Below, piece by piece: positions 26,651 to 33,936 of a stretch of 64,000 bases of DNA. The position numbers and the translations under genes were made by a program. The stretch's first letter is position 1. Every line of letters begins with the position of its first letter. The stretch is taken from positions 1,404,001-1,468,000 of the forward strand of contig CAKNFP010000001.1 in the NCBI GenBank assembly GCA_930633525.1. Direction: 5' to 3'. The notes beneath the pieces were generated by a model. It was not told where the DNA came from and made no database searches. It saw only the letters and a program-made list of their open reading frames with translations. This stretch comes from Hyphomicrobiales bacterium. Lineage in GTDB: Bacteria; Pseudomonadota; Alphaproteobacteria; Rhizobiales; Beijerinckiaceae.

Positions 26651-27347
26651 CGCCTCGCGCCACGATCTGGAGCGAGCCATCCGGCAACGGACGCTGTAGG
26701 TCTTTGGCCTCGCTCCACGGTGCCCGCATCCAGATATCCCGCTCGTCTTCTGTGGTGAGGATGACGGGCATGGCCTTTGGATGGATCGCGCCCACTTCCG
26801 CGTTCGGATCCGTGGTCAGGAAGGCATAGAGGTCGGCGACCTCCATTCCGGTCTTGACCTTGCGCACGCTTGGCCAACGCTCGGTCCAGATCCCGGCGAA
26901 GAAGGCCAGGGGGCGCTCCTCGTTGAAGGCGAACCAGATATCGCCGCCGGCCGCCTTGTTGAACTCGCTGAAGGAGGTGAACGGCACGAGGCAACGGTTG
27001 TCCGGCCCAAGCCAGCGCTGCCAGTGCTTGCTGTCGGTGTTGCGGACGTTGGTCGTGCCACCGTCCGGCTCCATCTTCAGCAGCTCCTTGAAGTCGACCG
27101 TCTGGCCCTTGGCTTCGAGCTTCTCGGCGCGCTTCTTCGCGGCCTGCATCAGCGCGAACTGGGATGACGGCATTCCCCATCGCGCCAGGGCCAGCGCCCG
27201 CCCGTTCGGCCCGTTGCGCACGATCGGCGCGGAATAGTCTGGGAAGACGCCGGGCATGCGTTGCAGGTTGCCCGTGTAATCCTCGAAGGCCCGCGTCAGC
27301 TCGCGGATGGCCTGTTGGCCCTTGGTCATGGAATAGAGGTTGCACAC
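26619..27347 (-). CDS. SOS response-associated peptidase (SRAP/YedK-HMCES-like)
   Basis: A 242-aa protein of the SRAP family, which protects abasic sites in single-stranded DNA by forming a thiazolidine crosslink through Cys2. The GTG at 27347 is chosen as start: it is directly followed by TGC (Cys2, MCNLYS) and lies six bases after AAGGGAG. The ATG at 27353 would add two residues before Cys and abuts the Shine-Dalgarno. The later active-site positions are visible: Asn in TNVRN, Glu in PFTSFSEF, His in IHPKAMPVIL. A LexA box lies upstream at 27453. Carried by the prophage, near its right end. Confidence 0.88.
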   Translation of the reverse strand: MCNLYSMTKGQQAIRELTRAFEDYTGNLQRMPGVFPDYSAPIVRNGPNGRALALARWGMPSSQFALMQAAKKRAEKLEAKGQTVDFKELLKMEPDGGTTNVRNTDSKHWQRWLGPDNRCLVPFTSFSEFNKAAGGDIWFAFNEERPLAFFAGIWTERWPSVRKVKTGMEVADLYAFLTTDPNAEVGAIHPKAMPVILTTEDERDIWMRAPWSEAKDLQRPLPDGSLQIVARGVKNDEALPSL

Positions 27348-27452
27348 GGGCATCTCCCTTGATCGTGCCAGCTTCGCACGGTCCTTTTCCCCCAGGCAAG
27401 CGGCGACGAGAATCACGCGGCGTGCCAAAAGGCACAGATTGTAAATCCATTT

Positions 27453-27467
27453 GTTCTTTTTTTGTTC
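27453..27467 (+). promoter_or_regulatory. LexA-type box between divergent genes
   Basis: GTTC, seven T, GTTC: a perfect alphaproteobacterial LexA motif in the divergent region between the SRAP gene (minus) and the gene at 27501 (plus). It could control both directions. Oriented like the box at 26160. Confidence 0.72.
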
Positions 27468-27500
27468 TCATTTTTTACGGTCGGCATAAAATGGCGGGCC

Positions 27501-27695
27501 ATGAGCAATCTCGATCCAGACAAGGCCGTCGAGGCAATAGCAGCTGCCTATTTGGCTGAGGAACGTGACGCCATGGCCGCGCTGAAAGCGGCCGTCCGTG
27601 ATGCCCTGGCGGACCTCGCCGAGCGTGAGCGGCGGCTTGCCGAGGCCGGGCGCCTTGTCTCCCGTGGCTATGTCCGCGGCCGGGAGATCACCTAG
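27501..27695 (+). CDS. Small helical phage protein
   Basis: A 64-aa protein, almost wholly helical and highly charged (AVEAIAAAYLAEERDAM, LADLAERERRLAEAGRL), probably a coiled coil. ATG 27501 is preferred; the frame is open upstream to 27462 but the extra residues (FSFFTVGIKWRA) sit on the LexA region. Its stop overlaps the next GTG start. It may be a small DNA-damage-induced phage regulator; no family recognised. Confidence 0.6.
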   Translation: MSNLDPDKAVEAIAAAYLAEERDAMAALKAAVRDALADLAERERRLAEAGRLVSRGYVRGREIT

Positions 27696-28012
27696 TGATC
27701 GTCGCGCACAAGCTGTCGGACTTCCCGTGGGTCTGGGTGCGCATCGGCTGCGACGTCTGCCATCGATCCGGGAAATATCGCCTGGCTCGTCTCGCCGAGC
27801 GCTTCGGCGCTGAAATCCCGCTCGACGATCTCGTGCGCCAACTCTCGATCGATTGCCCGCGGCGCCGCATGGGCACGATGAAGCGCAGCCGCTACAACGG
27901 CGAGCCCTGCTTCGCCCGCCTCGTCGATCTCTACAAGCCGCCTGGTCCGCCTGATATCCCAGCAGGAATGGTCAAGCTGCGCGTCGTCAATGGCGGGCTA
28001 TCGGAAGAGTAA
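27695..28012 (+). CDS. Small Cys-containing protein of unknown function
   Basis: A 105-aa protein starting with GTG 27695, overlapping the previous stop (TAGTG). It contains a CDVC pair near residue 20 and single Cys at ~55 and ~73, with a basic middle (DCPRRRMGTMKRSRY). A zinc-binding or nucleic-acid-binding role is possible from these features but not established. It is co-transcribed with the small helical protein, downstream of the LexA box at 27453. Confidence 0.6.
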   Translation: MIVAHKLSDFPWVWVRIGCDVCHRSGKYRLARLAERFGAEIPLDDLVRQLSIDCPRRRMGTMKRSRYNGEPCFARLVDLYKPPGPPDIPAGMVKLRVVNGGLSEE

Positions 28013-28211
28013 TCGCTCGATAATTGGATTCCCGTCTCAGGAACCCCAAAGCTAGTGGGAAAGACGCCGCGGGAAAGCAATGCTTTGATGCGGGGTGTAA
28101 TTCTTTCCCACGTCATTATATGTTATTGGTATATATGACTTTTCACACCTCGCCCCCGGGCACCACTCCTTTCCTGACCTCAATTAAATCAGTCACTTAG
28201 GCGACATTTTT

Positions 28212-28246
28212 GTCCCACGGCCGATTTTTGCCGTCGGAAGTGGGAC
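28212..28246. other. Interrupted inverted repeat at integrase 3' end
   Basis: GTCCCAC (28212-28218) and GTGGGAC (28240-28246) with inner CCGA / TCGG complementarity. It lies 9 bases beyond the integrase stop and may terminate integrase transcription or bind a protein. The surrounding 28013-28254 gap holds no convincing gene. Confidence 0.5.
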
Positions 28247-28254
28247 ACATCTGT

Positions 28255-29298
28255 TCACGGTTCGCCCTTCACCATCTTCGCCATGGCGCTGGCTACCAGA
28301 ACCTTTTGACGGGCCGCACGGGTGTAGCGAGCCACTTCTTTCGACGTCCGGTGGCCGGTGATCGCCTTGATCTCCTCCTCTGTACAACCGAGCTCGGCTA
28401 GCCGTGACGCCGACGCTTTCCGGAGCCCGTGCGCCGAGCACTGCGGCAGGCCCGCCTCGTCACACCGATCGCGAAACCAGTTGCCGAATCCGTTCGCCGT
28501 GAAGCCCCTGTTGAACTCTGTCACAAGGAATGTCAGATCGCCGACCGGCGAGGCATCAATGATAGACTGCAGGGGCGCGACGATCGGGATCTCGAGCCGC
28601 ACAGGCGCCCTTACGCGGTTCTTCACCTGCGTGAAGACCAGCCAGCCGTCCTGGACGTGCTGCTTGCCAAAGAGCACGACATCAGACCGTCGTTGCGCGG
28701 TATAGAGAAGCAACGCCAACGCAAGCCGGGCCTTGGTGCCTACGGGATGTCTTTTCTCGAAGGCCTCGACCTCTTCCAGTGACCAAGAGTGGAAGCCCTC
28801 GGACCCTGTCTTGATGTAGGGCACGTCCTTCGCCGGATTTCAATCGCAGCAGTCGTTGTTCACGCCGAAGGCAAAGACCTGCCGCAGATATTTCACCAAC
28901 GAATTAGCGGCCTCGGGGCGATCAGCCTTCTCGTCACGCAGCCGCCGCACATGGCGCGGCTCCATCATCTTATAGGGCTTGTCTCCATGTTTCTTAGAGA
29001 AGGCGTCGAGCACCAGCCGCCGCACCCGCTTGGTGCGATCGTCCAGCCTTTTGAACTCTGCGCTGCCGTAATAACCCACAACCAGCCATCGCATCGTGTT
29101 CTGCTGCGGGCGGGAATCCTGCTGTTGCGCCTTCTTGGGCGCTTCCCCCGTCATTGCCTTCCGGTATGCCTCCCAGAAAGCGGACGAACCAACTGGCGTC
29201 GGCAGACGCACCTTTAACTGCCCCGCCCTACGGAAATAGATCCGCACGTTCCCGTGCCGGTCCATGTCCTCGACGACGTATTTGATCGACGCCTTCAC
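28255..29298 (-). pseudogene. Tyrosine-recombinase integrase with in-frame TGA
   Basis: One continuous frame encodes an integrase of about 347 codons but is interrupted by TGA at 28840-28842. Upstream: GTG 29298 start (GTGA overlap with the excisionase-like gene), N-terminal and core-binding part. Downstream: full catalytic domain with Arg in TAQRRSDV, HGLRK, GHRTSKE and the Tyr of RYTRAA. The codon lies in NDCCD-stop-NPAKD; CGA (Arg) to TGA is the simplest change. An internal GTG at 28824 could allow a catalytic fragment. Probably inactive unless read through; sequencing error is also possible. Confidence 0.85.
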
Positions 29299-29564
29299 GC
29301 CGCGTCCTCGTCCCAGGGGTTGGCGCTCTCGATACTCGGCAGAGCCTCAAAGGCATGGTCCACGCGCACGCGATCCCAGATCCGGCGTGCGTTCACTTCC
29401 TTCGGTGTGGGCATCCGCCCATCCCGGACCATGAAATCAAACATGGAAGCGGACACCCCGATATAGGCCGCAGCCTCCACACGGGACAGACCGCGGGGCG
29501 GAAGCGATAGCGGAAGCACGTGCCGGCGGCTCGGGCCGGCATTCTCATTGGCAGCAATAGTCAT
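29295..29564 (-). CDS. Excisionase-like HTH protein
   Basis: An 89-aa protein starting at ATG 29564 with GGAGG eight bases upstream; the frame continues upstream without a good start. The middle has the AlpA/excisionase-type winged HTH signature: GLSRVEAAAYIGVSASMFDF, then MVRDGRMPTPKEVNARRIWDR. It would bind DNA at the att site and/or regulate int. It overlaps the integrase start, so the two are co-translated. Position next to the tRNA supports the recombination role. Confidence 0.75.
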   Translation of the reverse strand: MTIAANENAGPSRRHVLPLSLPPRGLSRVEAAAYIGVSASMFDFMVRDGRMPTPKEVNARRIWDRVRVDHAFEALPSIESANPWDEDAA

Positions 29565-29802
29565 CAGGCTCGCCTCCAAGGCAGCCGAAAGGGTCCGACC
29601 AAATGGCCGGGGCTTGGCGATGCGCAAAGCGCATCGTCCGCAGAAGCGGCTTGGAATGTCAGAGAGGGTTGCGCGAGCCCGGCGTCCGTGACGCTGCAGG
29701 ATTTGGCCGTCGAGGGACAGCAAGCGTGCGCACATTAAGCCGGCAGGCGCATGAAGTCAAGATATAGTTGCGGTGCGTTCGCTGTTCCACTAGGGCTAGC
29801 GC

Positions 29803-29877
29803 TGGGGGCCCGTGGGTGACTCGAACACCCATCCGTCAGGTAGAAACTGACGATCTATCCGGTTGAAGTAACGGGCC
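29803..29877 (-). tRNA. tRNA-Arg (anticodon UCU), atypical D-stem
   Basis: Folds as a tRNA on the minus strand: acceptor GGCCCGT / ACGGGCC fully paired, anticodon stem GTCAG / CTGAC with loop TTTCTAC (anticodon TCT), T-arm GGGTG / CACCC with loop TTCGAGT, and an encoded CCA. The discriminator is C, unusual for Arg. The D-arm keeps GG in the loop but CTTC / GATC gives two mismatches (C-C, T-T). It may be functional but weak, or a degenerate copy. It is the probable integration site, its 3' end facing the prophage. Confidence 0.8.
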
Positions 29878-29885
29878 GGTTCGGG

Positions 29886-30023
29886 TCACGCTACCAGGGC
29901 CAGCGAGGGCGGGGGCTCGCACTGGTCCTGCCACCAAGCCGACAGTCGCTCATGCAATTCGAACGACATCGCGATCTCTGCGTGAACGCGCTCGCCATCA
30001 TGCCCAATGATGAGCATGGACAT
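29886..30023 (-). CDS. Small protein beside tRNA (hypothetical)
   Basis: A 45-aa reading frame from ATG 30023 (a second ATG two codons on): MSMLIIGHDGERVHAE, then a helix FELHERLSAWWQDQ. The composition is protein-like, but no Shine-Dalgarno precedes it. It overlaps the end of the next upstream small gene by 26 bases, so it could be coupled. No family recognised. Confidence 0.4.
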   Translation of the reverse strand: MSMLIIGHDGERVHAEIAMSFELHERLSAWWQDQCEPPPSLALVA

Positions 30024-30132
30024 CGACGATGTCAGTCAGGAGGGCCGCCAGGTCGGCGGCCCCCGCGCCCTCCATGGGCGCACATCTTAATCTTGGCTTG
30101 GACGTGGGGACGGCGACGGCGAGTGAGGTCAT
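29998..30132 (-). CDS. Small hypothetical protein
   Basis: A 44-aa frame from ATG 30132 with AGGAGA seven bases upstream, a good start. It ends in a helix (AADLAALLTDIVDVHAHHW). A perfect 8-bp inverted repeat (GGGCCGCC / GGCGGCCC, 30042-30062) lies inside it. It is divergent from the XRE regulator at 30272. Together with 29886-30023 it covers most of the 394-base stretch between tRNA and XRE gene. Confidence 0.42.
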   Translation of the reverse strand: MTSLAVAVPTSKPRLRCAPMEGAGAADLAALLTDIVDVHAHHWA

Positions 30133-30271
30133 GTGGCAGTCTCCTGGCTTCTGGGTGAAGACGTTCCGTGCTATGCATCGGCCCGTCTGTGAGCTAATCT
30201 AGCTCATCTGCGACCAATGTCAACAAATTCGATCATGGATGATGTAAATTGGCTCATAACGGCTCTTTGGT

Positions 30272-30520
30272 ATGATCACCGGTGCGCAGATCAGAATGGC
30301 TCGAGGCCACCTCCGCTGGTCAGTTCGGGACCTTTCCGAAGTCTGCGGCGTCTCCGCAGCGACCATCAAACGAATGGAAGATGCGGACGGCATGCCGAAT
30401 TCGCTCGCTGCGAATCTCTCCGCCATCCGCACCGCTCTCGAAGCGGCTGGCATCGTATTTCTGGACGACGGTCAGTACGTCGACGGGGGGCCGGGGGTCA
30501 GACTAAGGAGGGGCAACTGA
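30272..30520 (+). CDS. XRE-family HTH regulator
   Basis: An 82-aa protein consisting of little more than one XRE helix-turn-helix (QIRMARGHLRWSVRDLSEVC, GVSAATIKRMED), a helical dimer part and a C-terminal strand ending DGGPGVRLRRGN. Small regulators with this ending are frequent in Rhizobiales islands. The codons for its VRLRR end (GTCAGACTAAGGAGG) also supply the Shine-Dalgarno of the next gene. It probably controls its own operon; targets unknown. Confidence 0.8.
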   Translation: MITGAQIRMARGHLRWSVRDLSEVCGVSAATIKRMEDADGMPNSLAANLSAIRTALEAAGIVFLDDGQYVDGGPGVRLRRGN

Positions 30521-30927
30521 CAAACACTGCCCACTTCACGCTGCTCGAACGCGCGGTTCTTGCCGCGATCTCTGACCAATACCCTCTGCACCGGACTCTC
30601 TTAGAACGCCAGGTCGCTCACGCTGCCGTCGCGTCCCGACGCAACTCTAGGGCCGGCTTCTTTGTTGACATCACCGTGGACAAAGATGCCACGCCACCTG
30701 TCGATTGCGGGCGCGTCCTCGGTAATGTCTGGGCCACGATTTCGGGCTTCTTGGATCCCGTTGGCTTCCTACTTTTCGTTGATGGCAGCGGGTACATAGA
30801 CTGCCTTGAAGGGGCGGCTATCAGGGACCAAACGGCCGACATCGATTTTTCATCGGTGACTTTCGAGATAGTCAACGACGCAACCTCCACATCAGGCGGC
30901 CCAGGTGTCAGGCTGAGGAGGGAATAG
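30517..30927 (+). CDS. Hypothetical protein with probable CTG start
   Basis: A 136-aa protein. The best start is CTG 30517: it lies five bases after AAGGAGG and overlaps the XRE stop as CTGA, and no ATG, GTG or TTG occurs early in the frame. Upstream the frame is open but runs inside the XRE gene. The product is a soluble alpha-beta protein (TLLERAVLAAISDQYPLHRT, NSRAGFFVDITVDKDA, GFLLFVDGSGYIDCLEGA) ending GGPGVRLRRE, the same ending as the XRE protein. No known family. Confidence 0.65.
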   Translation: MTNTAHFTLLERAVLAAISDQYPLHRTLLERQVAHAAVASRRNSRAGFFVDITVDKDATPPVDCGRVLGNVWATISGFLDPVGFLLFVDGSGYIDCLEGAAIRDQTADIDFSSVTFEIVNDATSTSGGPGVRLRRE

Positions 30928-30928
30928 A

Positions 30929-31411
30929 TTGAGGCTCATGCCGGCGCTAACCGCAATCGCCCTGGCCGCGGCTCTGACGACGACCTCGCCCTCCCTAGCG
31001 AATGACGACATCCGACAGAAGCTGCCGGATGTCGCGTGCTTCTACGCAGTTTTTGGCTTCGCAGAATACACTGCCAAGCGCTGCCCCGCATTACTCGACC
31101 GCGACAAGCTGCCGGCACTTCGGGGCGTGACAAGTGCAATTGAGACGGCATTTCGACGTAGCTCTCGAAGCATAGGCGTGGCTCCATGGGACATACGCCG
31201 CGTTCTGGAAGAACAAATGCGAAGCTTGTCCCGCGCACCTGGTTTCTGTGAAAGAGCAAAAAGCTCGCTTGAGGGGTACTCATCTGTCACAGCTCAAGAT
31301 TTTCGCGCGTTGAGCCAAGACATCCGCAAGCGCGGAATTGCGGCCTTACCGACCGGTTGTCTGGATCAAATGTACAAAAACAATCCGAACCTGCCGCGGA
31401 TCCCAGACTGA
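30929..31411 (+). CDS. Exported Cys-containing protein, unknown
   Basis: A 160-aa protein with a Sec signal peptide (LTAIALAAALTTTSPSLA) and four cysteines in the mature part, probably periplasmic with disulfides. TTG 30929 is preferred over ATG 30938 because it is six bases from the AGGAGGG encoded by the previous gene's end. It is the last gene of the XRE operon. No family recognised. Confidence 0.62.
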   Translation: MRLMPALTAIALAAALTTTSPSLANDDIRQKLPDVACFYAVFGFAEYTAKRCPALLDRDKLPALRGVTSAIETAFRRSSRSIGVAPWDIRRVLEEQMRSLSRAPGFCERAKSSLEGYSSVTAQDFRALSQDIRKRGIAALPTGCLDQMYKNNPNLPRIPD

Positions 31412-31536
31412 AGATGGACCTATGACTCAAATCCTTGCATCCCATATCACGAGCCCTCGCGACCCTATCCAGTCAAAGCAGGCCAAATCAGGATCTAACG
31501 GTGATGCGGCTTACCGATGAGGAACTGAAGGATGGC
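31412..31536 (+). other. Remnant coding-like stretch before IS3 element
   Basis: Two short overlapping frames: 31422-31520 (32 aa) and one beginning MRLTDEELKDG at 31504. The latter runs straight into the left inverted repeat of the IS element, so it may be the start of a gene cut by the insertion. The sequence beyond the right IS end (32768 onward) does not continue it clearly. Confidence 0.3.
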
Positions 31537-31562
31537 CTGCTGCCGGTTCTGTGGACGGTCGG

Positions 31563-32423
31563 TTAGGCTAATCCCACCTTTTTTTCGAACTCGACCGGGC
31601 TGATGTAGCCGATCGTCGAGTGCCTGCGAACGGCGTTGTAGAACCGCTCGATGTAATCGAACACGTCGGCACGAGCATCGTCGCGTGCCCGGTAAACCCT
31701 GCCTCCGATCCGCTCGGTTTTGAGCGAGGAGAAGAAGCTCTCCATCGCGGCGTTGTCCCAGACATTGCCAGAGCGGCTCATTGAGCAGGTGACGCCGTTG
31801 TCGGTCATGAGCTTCTGGAACGGCTCGCTGGCATACTGGCTGCCCTGGTCAGAATGGTGCAGCAGGGCATCCGGTTTTCCCCGGCGCCAGATCGCCATCA
31901 TCAGCGCATCGGTCACGAGCCCGGCGGTCATCTCGGCCTTCATCGACCAACCCACCACACGCCGGGAGAAGAGGTCGATGACGGCTGCAACGTAAAGCCA
32001 ACCTTCTGCGGTCCAGATGTAGGTAAAGTCGGCGATCCAGCGTTGGTTGGGCCGTTCGGCGTGGAACTCCCGGTCGAGCGTATTCGGGGCGATGGCCGAT
32101 CGCCGGCCCTCATCCTTGGGCAGGTTGCGCCGACGCGGTCTGGCACGCAAAGCCTGGGCGCGCATCAGCCGCTCGATGCGATGCAGGCCGCAATCGATCC
32201 CTTCCGCCAGCACGTCCCGCCAGACGCGCCTGGCACCATAGGTCCGATCCGAACGAAGGAAGCTTGTCCGGACCCTGTTGCCGATCTCCTCGTCGTCGCG
32301 TGCTCGACGGCTCGGTGACCGGTTGAGCCAGGCATGGAAGCCCGAGCGCGACACATCCAGCGCTTCGCAAAGCCACGCCACCGGCCAGATCCCCCGGTGC
32401 TTCGCAATGAACGTGAACCTCAT
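31563..32423 (-). CDS. IS3-family transposase OrfB (DDE catalytic part)
   Basis: A 286-aa catalytic protein. HTH_21-like N-terminal part (GFHAWLNRSPSRRARDDEEI), then the rve integrase core with DDE residues in WIADFTYI, HHSDQGSQYAS and AAMESFFSSLK; it ends in the usual YNAVRRHSTIGYISPVEFE. It is normally made as an OrfAB fusion by -1 frameshift at AAAAAAG upstream of its ATG, and the -1 frame is open into it. Confidence 0.93.
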   Translation of the reverse strand: MRFTFIAKHRGIWPVAWLCEALDVSRSGFHAWLNRSPSRRARDDEEIGNRVRTSFLRSDRTYGARRVWRDVLAEGIDCGLHRIERLMRAQALRARPRRRNLPKDEGRRSAIAPNTLDREFHAERPNQRWIADFTYIWTAEGWLYVAAVIDLFSRRVVGWSMKAEMTAGLVTDALMMAIWRRGKPDALLHHSDQGSQYASEPFQKLMTDNGVTCSMSRSGNVWDNAAMESFFSSLKTERIGGRVYRARDDARADVFDYIERFYNAVRRHSTIGYISPVEFEKKVGLA

Positions 32424-32710
32424 GTCACGTCCTTCGCGAAGTAGGCTGCGGCCTTTTTTAGGATATCGCGCTCCGCCTTGAGCTTGGCCACCTCGCGCCG
32501 CAGCTTCTCGATCTCAAGCTGCTCCGGCTTCATCTGGCCGTGGCCGGGAAAGGCCTGCGCTGGATCGGCAGCAAAGAGCTTCACCCATTTGCGCAATTGG
32601 TTCTCATGGACATCCAGATCCCGAGACGCCTGCGCCACACTCACTCCGCGGTCCTTGATCAGGCGGACCGCCTCGATCTTGAACTCACGCCCAAATTGTC
32701 TTCGCCGCAT
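32420..32710 (-). CDS. IS3-family transposase OrfA
   Basis: A 96-aa DNA-binding subunit: HTH (FGREFKIEAVRLIKDRGVSV, AQASRDLDVHENQLRKWV) followed by a leucine-zipper-like helix (EIEKLRREVAKLKAERDILK). The heptamer A AAA AAG (minus strand, plus positions 32453-32459) is phased to send ribosomes -1 into orfB, giving the fused transposase. Confidence 0.92.
   Translation of the reverse strand: MRRRQFGREFKIEAVRLIKDRGVSVAQASRDLDVHENQLRKWVKLFAADPAQAFPGHGQMKPEQLEIEKLRREVAKLKAERDILKKAAAYFAKDVT
32453..32459 (-). promoter_or_regulatory. -1 frameshift site AAAAAAG of the IS element
   Basis: Heptamer phased A AAA AAG in the orfA frame, a classic IS3-family slippery site; the -1 frame passes through the orfB ATG without a stop. 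Confidence 0.85.
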
Positions 32711-32872
32711 ATCCCACCTCCGGGTTCATGAAACACCCAATCTCGGTGTCCACGAAACAGGCAGCAGGCTAGCCCAGGTAAGAACTAAAGAACTTAGGAC
32801 GAGGCCGCTGGGAAGTCCGCAATGTCAGTAGCATGGAGGCCGCAGTTCGATCGACTCCCTCCCATCCCGGTA

Positions 32873-33682
32873 TCAGTCTGCAACTAGGATCTTGCCGCCC
32901 CGGCGAAGATAGAGCTTTTCAGACAGCAGATTGACCTGCTCCTTGGTCGTCACCTCGATAAGCTGACGGGCCAGGACGGCAGTCCGTGGATTGCTGGCGT
33001 CGAAAAGGAACAACTGATCCCGGCGCGCTAGCACTACCAGAATGTCAGCCGGGAATTGTCCTTCGATCGACTTCCAGAACTCGTTGATGAGGATGAGGCT
33101 GCTGGACAGCATCTCATTCCCCTCGATCACATACAGCCCGCGATCCGCTTTGACCTTCGGAAGCCATGCCCGAACGTTCCTCAATGCTACCTTCCGGACG
33201 TCCGCTATGCTTCTGCCTTTGATGCTGGAGGGCGGTAGAGGCGACAGGGAGTCCGGCGCATCGATCATGTAGGCAATGACGAGATCCGCGCTGAATGGCT
33301 CATACAGGATCTCGATGCCGGATTTCTTGGCCAGGTCGATGTATCGCCGCGTTCTCACGACAGCCACGATATTGTCGTCGGAGCTTTTGGCCTTGCCGTC
33401 GACAATAGAGCGCGTGAAACGATTGATCAGCGCTTGAGCATCCTCCATTGGATAGGCGTTGAGATACTGGAAGACGTTGGACACATCGGCCGTCACAGAC
33501 GACCGCCCGATCTCCACCTGAATTTTTGCTGGATCGTTTGGGTCTGCGGCGACGCGCGATACGTCCTTCCTCTTCTGGAGAGCAGCGATCACCAATTCGC
33601 GGAATTCAGAGATATTCGCAAAGCGTGGTACCGCCGCTTTGGATTGCCCGAACCATCCGAGGATCGAAGACAGCAACGACAT
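32873..33682 (-). CDS. DUF1444 family protein
   Basis: A 269-aa soluble protein resembling DUF1444 (YtpQ-like). ATG 33682 is chosen because a G-rich Shine-Dalgarno precedes it and MSLLSSILGWFG fits; the frame is open to 33748. Visible are RTRRYIDLAKKSGIEILYEPF, DLVIAYMIDAPDSL and DRGLYVIEGNEMLSSSLILI, the family's conserved blocks. Function is unknown for the family. It is separate from the IS and the NADH dehydrogenase gene. Confidence 0.75.
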   Translation of the reverse strand: MSLLSSILGWFGQSKAAVPRFANISEFRELVIAALQKRKDVSRVAADPNDPAKIQVEIGRSSVTADVSNVFQYLNAYPMEDAQALINRFTRSIVDGKAKSSDDNIVAVVRTRRYIDLAKKSGIEILYEPFSADLVIAYMIDAPDSLSPLPPSSIKGRSIADVRKVALRNVRAWLPKVKADRGLYVIEGNEMLSSSLILINEFWKSIEGQFPADILVVLARRDQLFLFDASNPRTAVLARQLIEVTTKEQVNLLSEKLYLRRGGKILVAD

Positions 33683-33877
33683 AGCGAACACCCCCCGCCT
33701 GTGAATCGGCATCATGAGGACCGTCTTATGCGTCGGATTCGGCATCATTGGTCCAATTCTTTGTTGCTACATTACAACACAGCGACGCGGCAGCGCATGG
33801 CATAGCGGGCCTCCCTTGCAGTCTGATGCAATCGCATCGACTGGCCTCCTTGAGGAAGCGCGTTAATGCTGGAGGAG

Positions 33878-33903
33878 GCTAAGCCCCGCCAACGGGGTTT
33901 AGC
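33878..33903. terminator. Hairpin terminator after the NADH dehydrogenase gene
   Basis: GCTAAGCCCCG and CGGGGTTTAGC arms around a short loop. It lies 34 bases beyond the stop of the minus-strand NADH dehydrogenase gene and upstream of the DUF1444 gene. T-run weak. Confidence 0.55.
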
Positions 33904-33936
33904 CCTTAAGAATGTGGGTCTGAAATCTCCGCCTCT

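Larger units (their letters stand above)
1..29877. mobile_element. HK97-like siphophage prophage (right part)
   Basis: A continuous run of phage genes in the order terminase, portal, protease, capsid, connectors, tail, tail chaperone, tape measure, tail tip, fibres, lysis, accessory genes, excisionase and integrase. The right boundary is placed at the 3' end of the tRNA-Arg at 29803, because int and xis lie directly beside it and tRNA 3' ends are common integration sites for tyrosine recombinases. The left boundary and the second att copy lie outside the window. Structural genes look intact, but the integrase has a nonsense codon, so excision may need help in trans. Confidence 0.9.
31537..32767. 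mobile_element. IS3-family insertion sequence
   Basis: About 1.23 kb with two overlapping minus-strand transposase frames and imperfect terminal inverted repeats: CTGCTGCCGGTTCTGTGGAC at the left, CTGCTGCCTGTTTCGTGGAC inverted at the right (ends 32767). IS3 ends are usually TG...CA, so the true ends may be 31538 and 32766. A GGC flank occurs at both sides but only under asymmetric ends, so the target duplication is unresolved. Both frames look intact. Confidence 0.85.

Noticed and set aside
26078..26680. 200-codon minus-strand frame over the 26204 gene
   Set aside because: Shadow of the acidic gene; it also runs over the LexA box.
28252..28262. GTTC-N3-GTTC near the integrase stop as a LexA box
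   Set aside because: Spacing is 3, not 7, and it lies at a gene end.
31534..32769. GGC target duplication for the IS3 element
   Set aside because: It matches only when asymmetric ends are chosen; chance agreement of three bases is likely.
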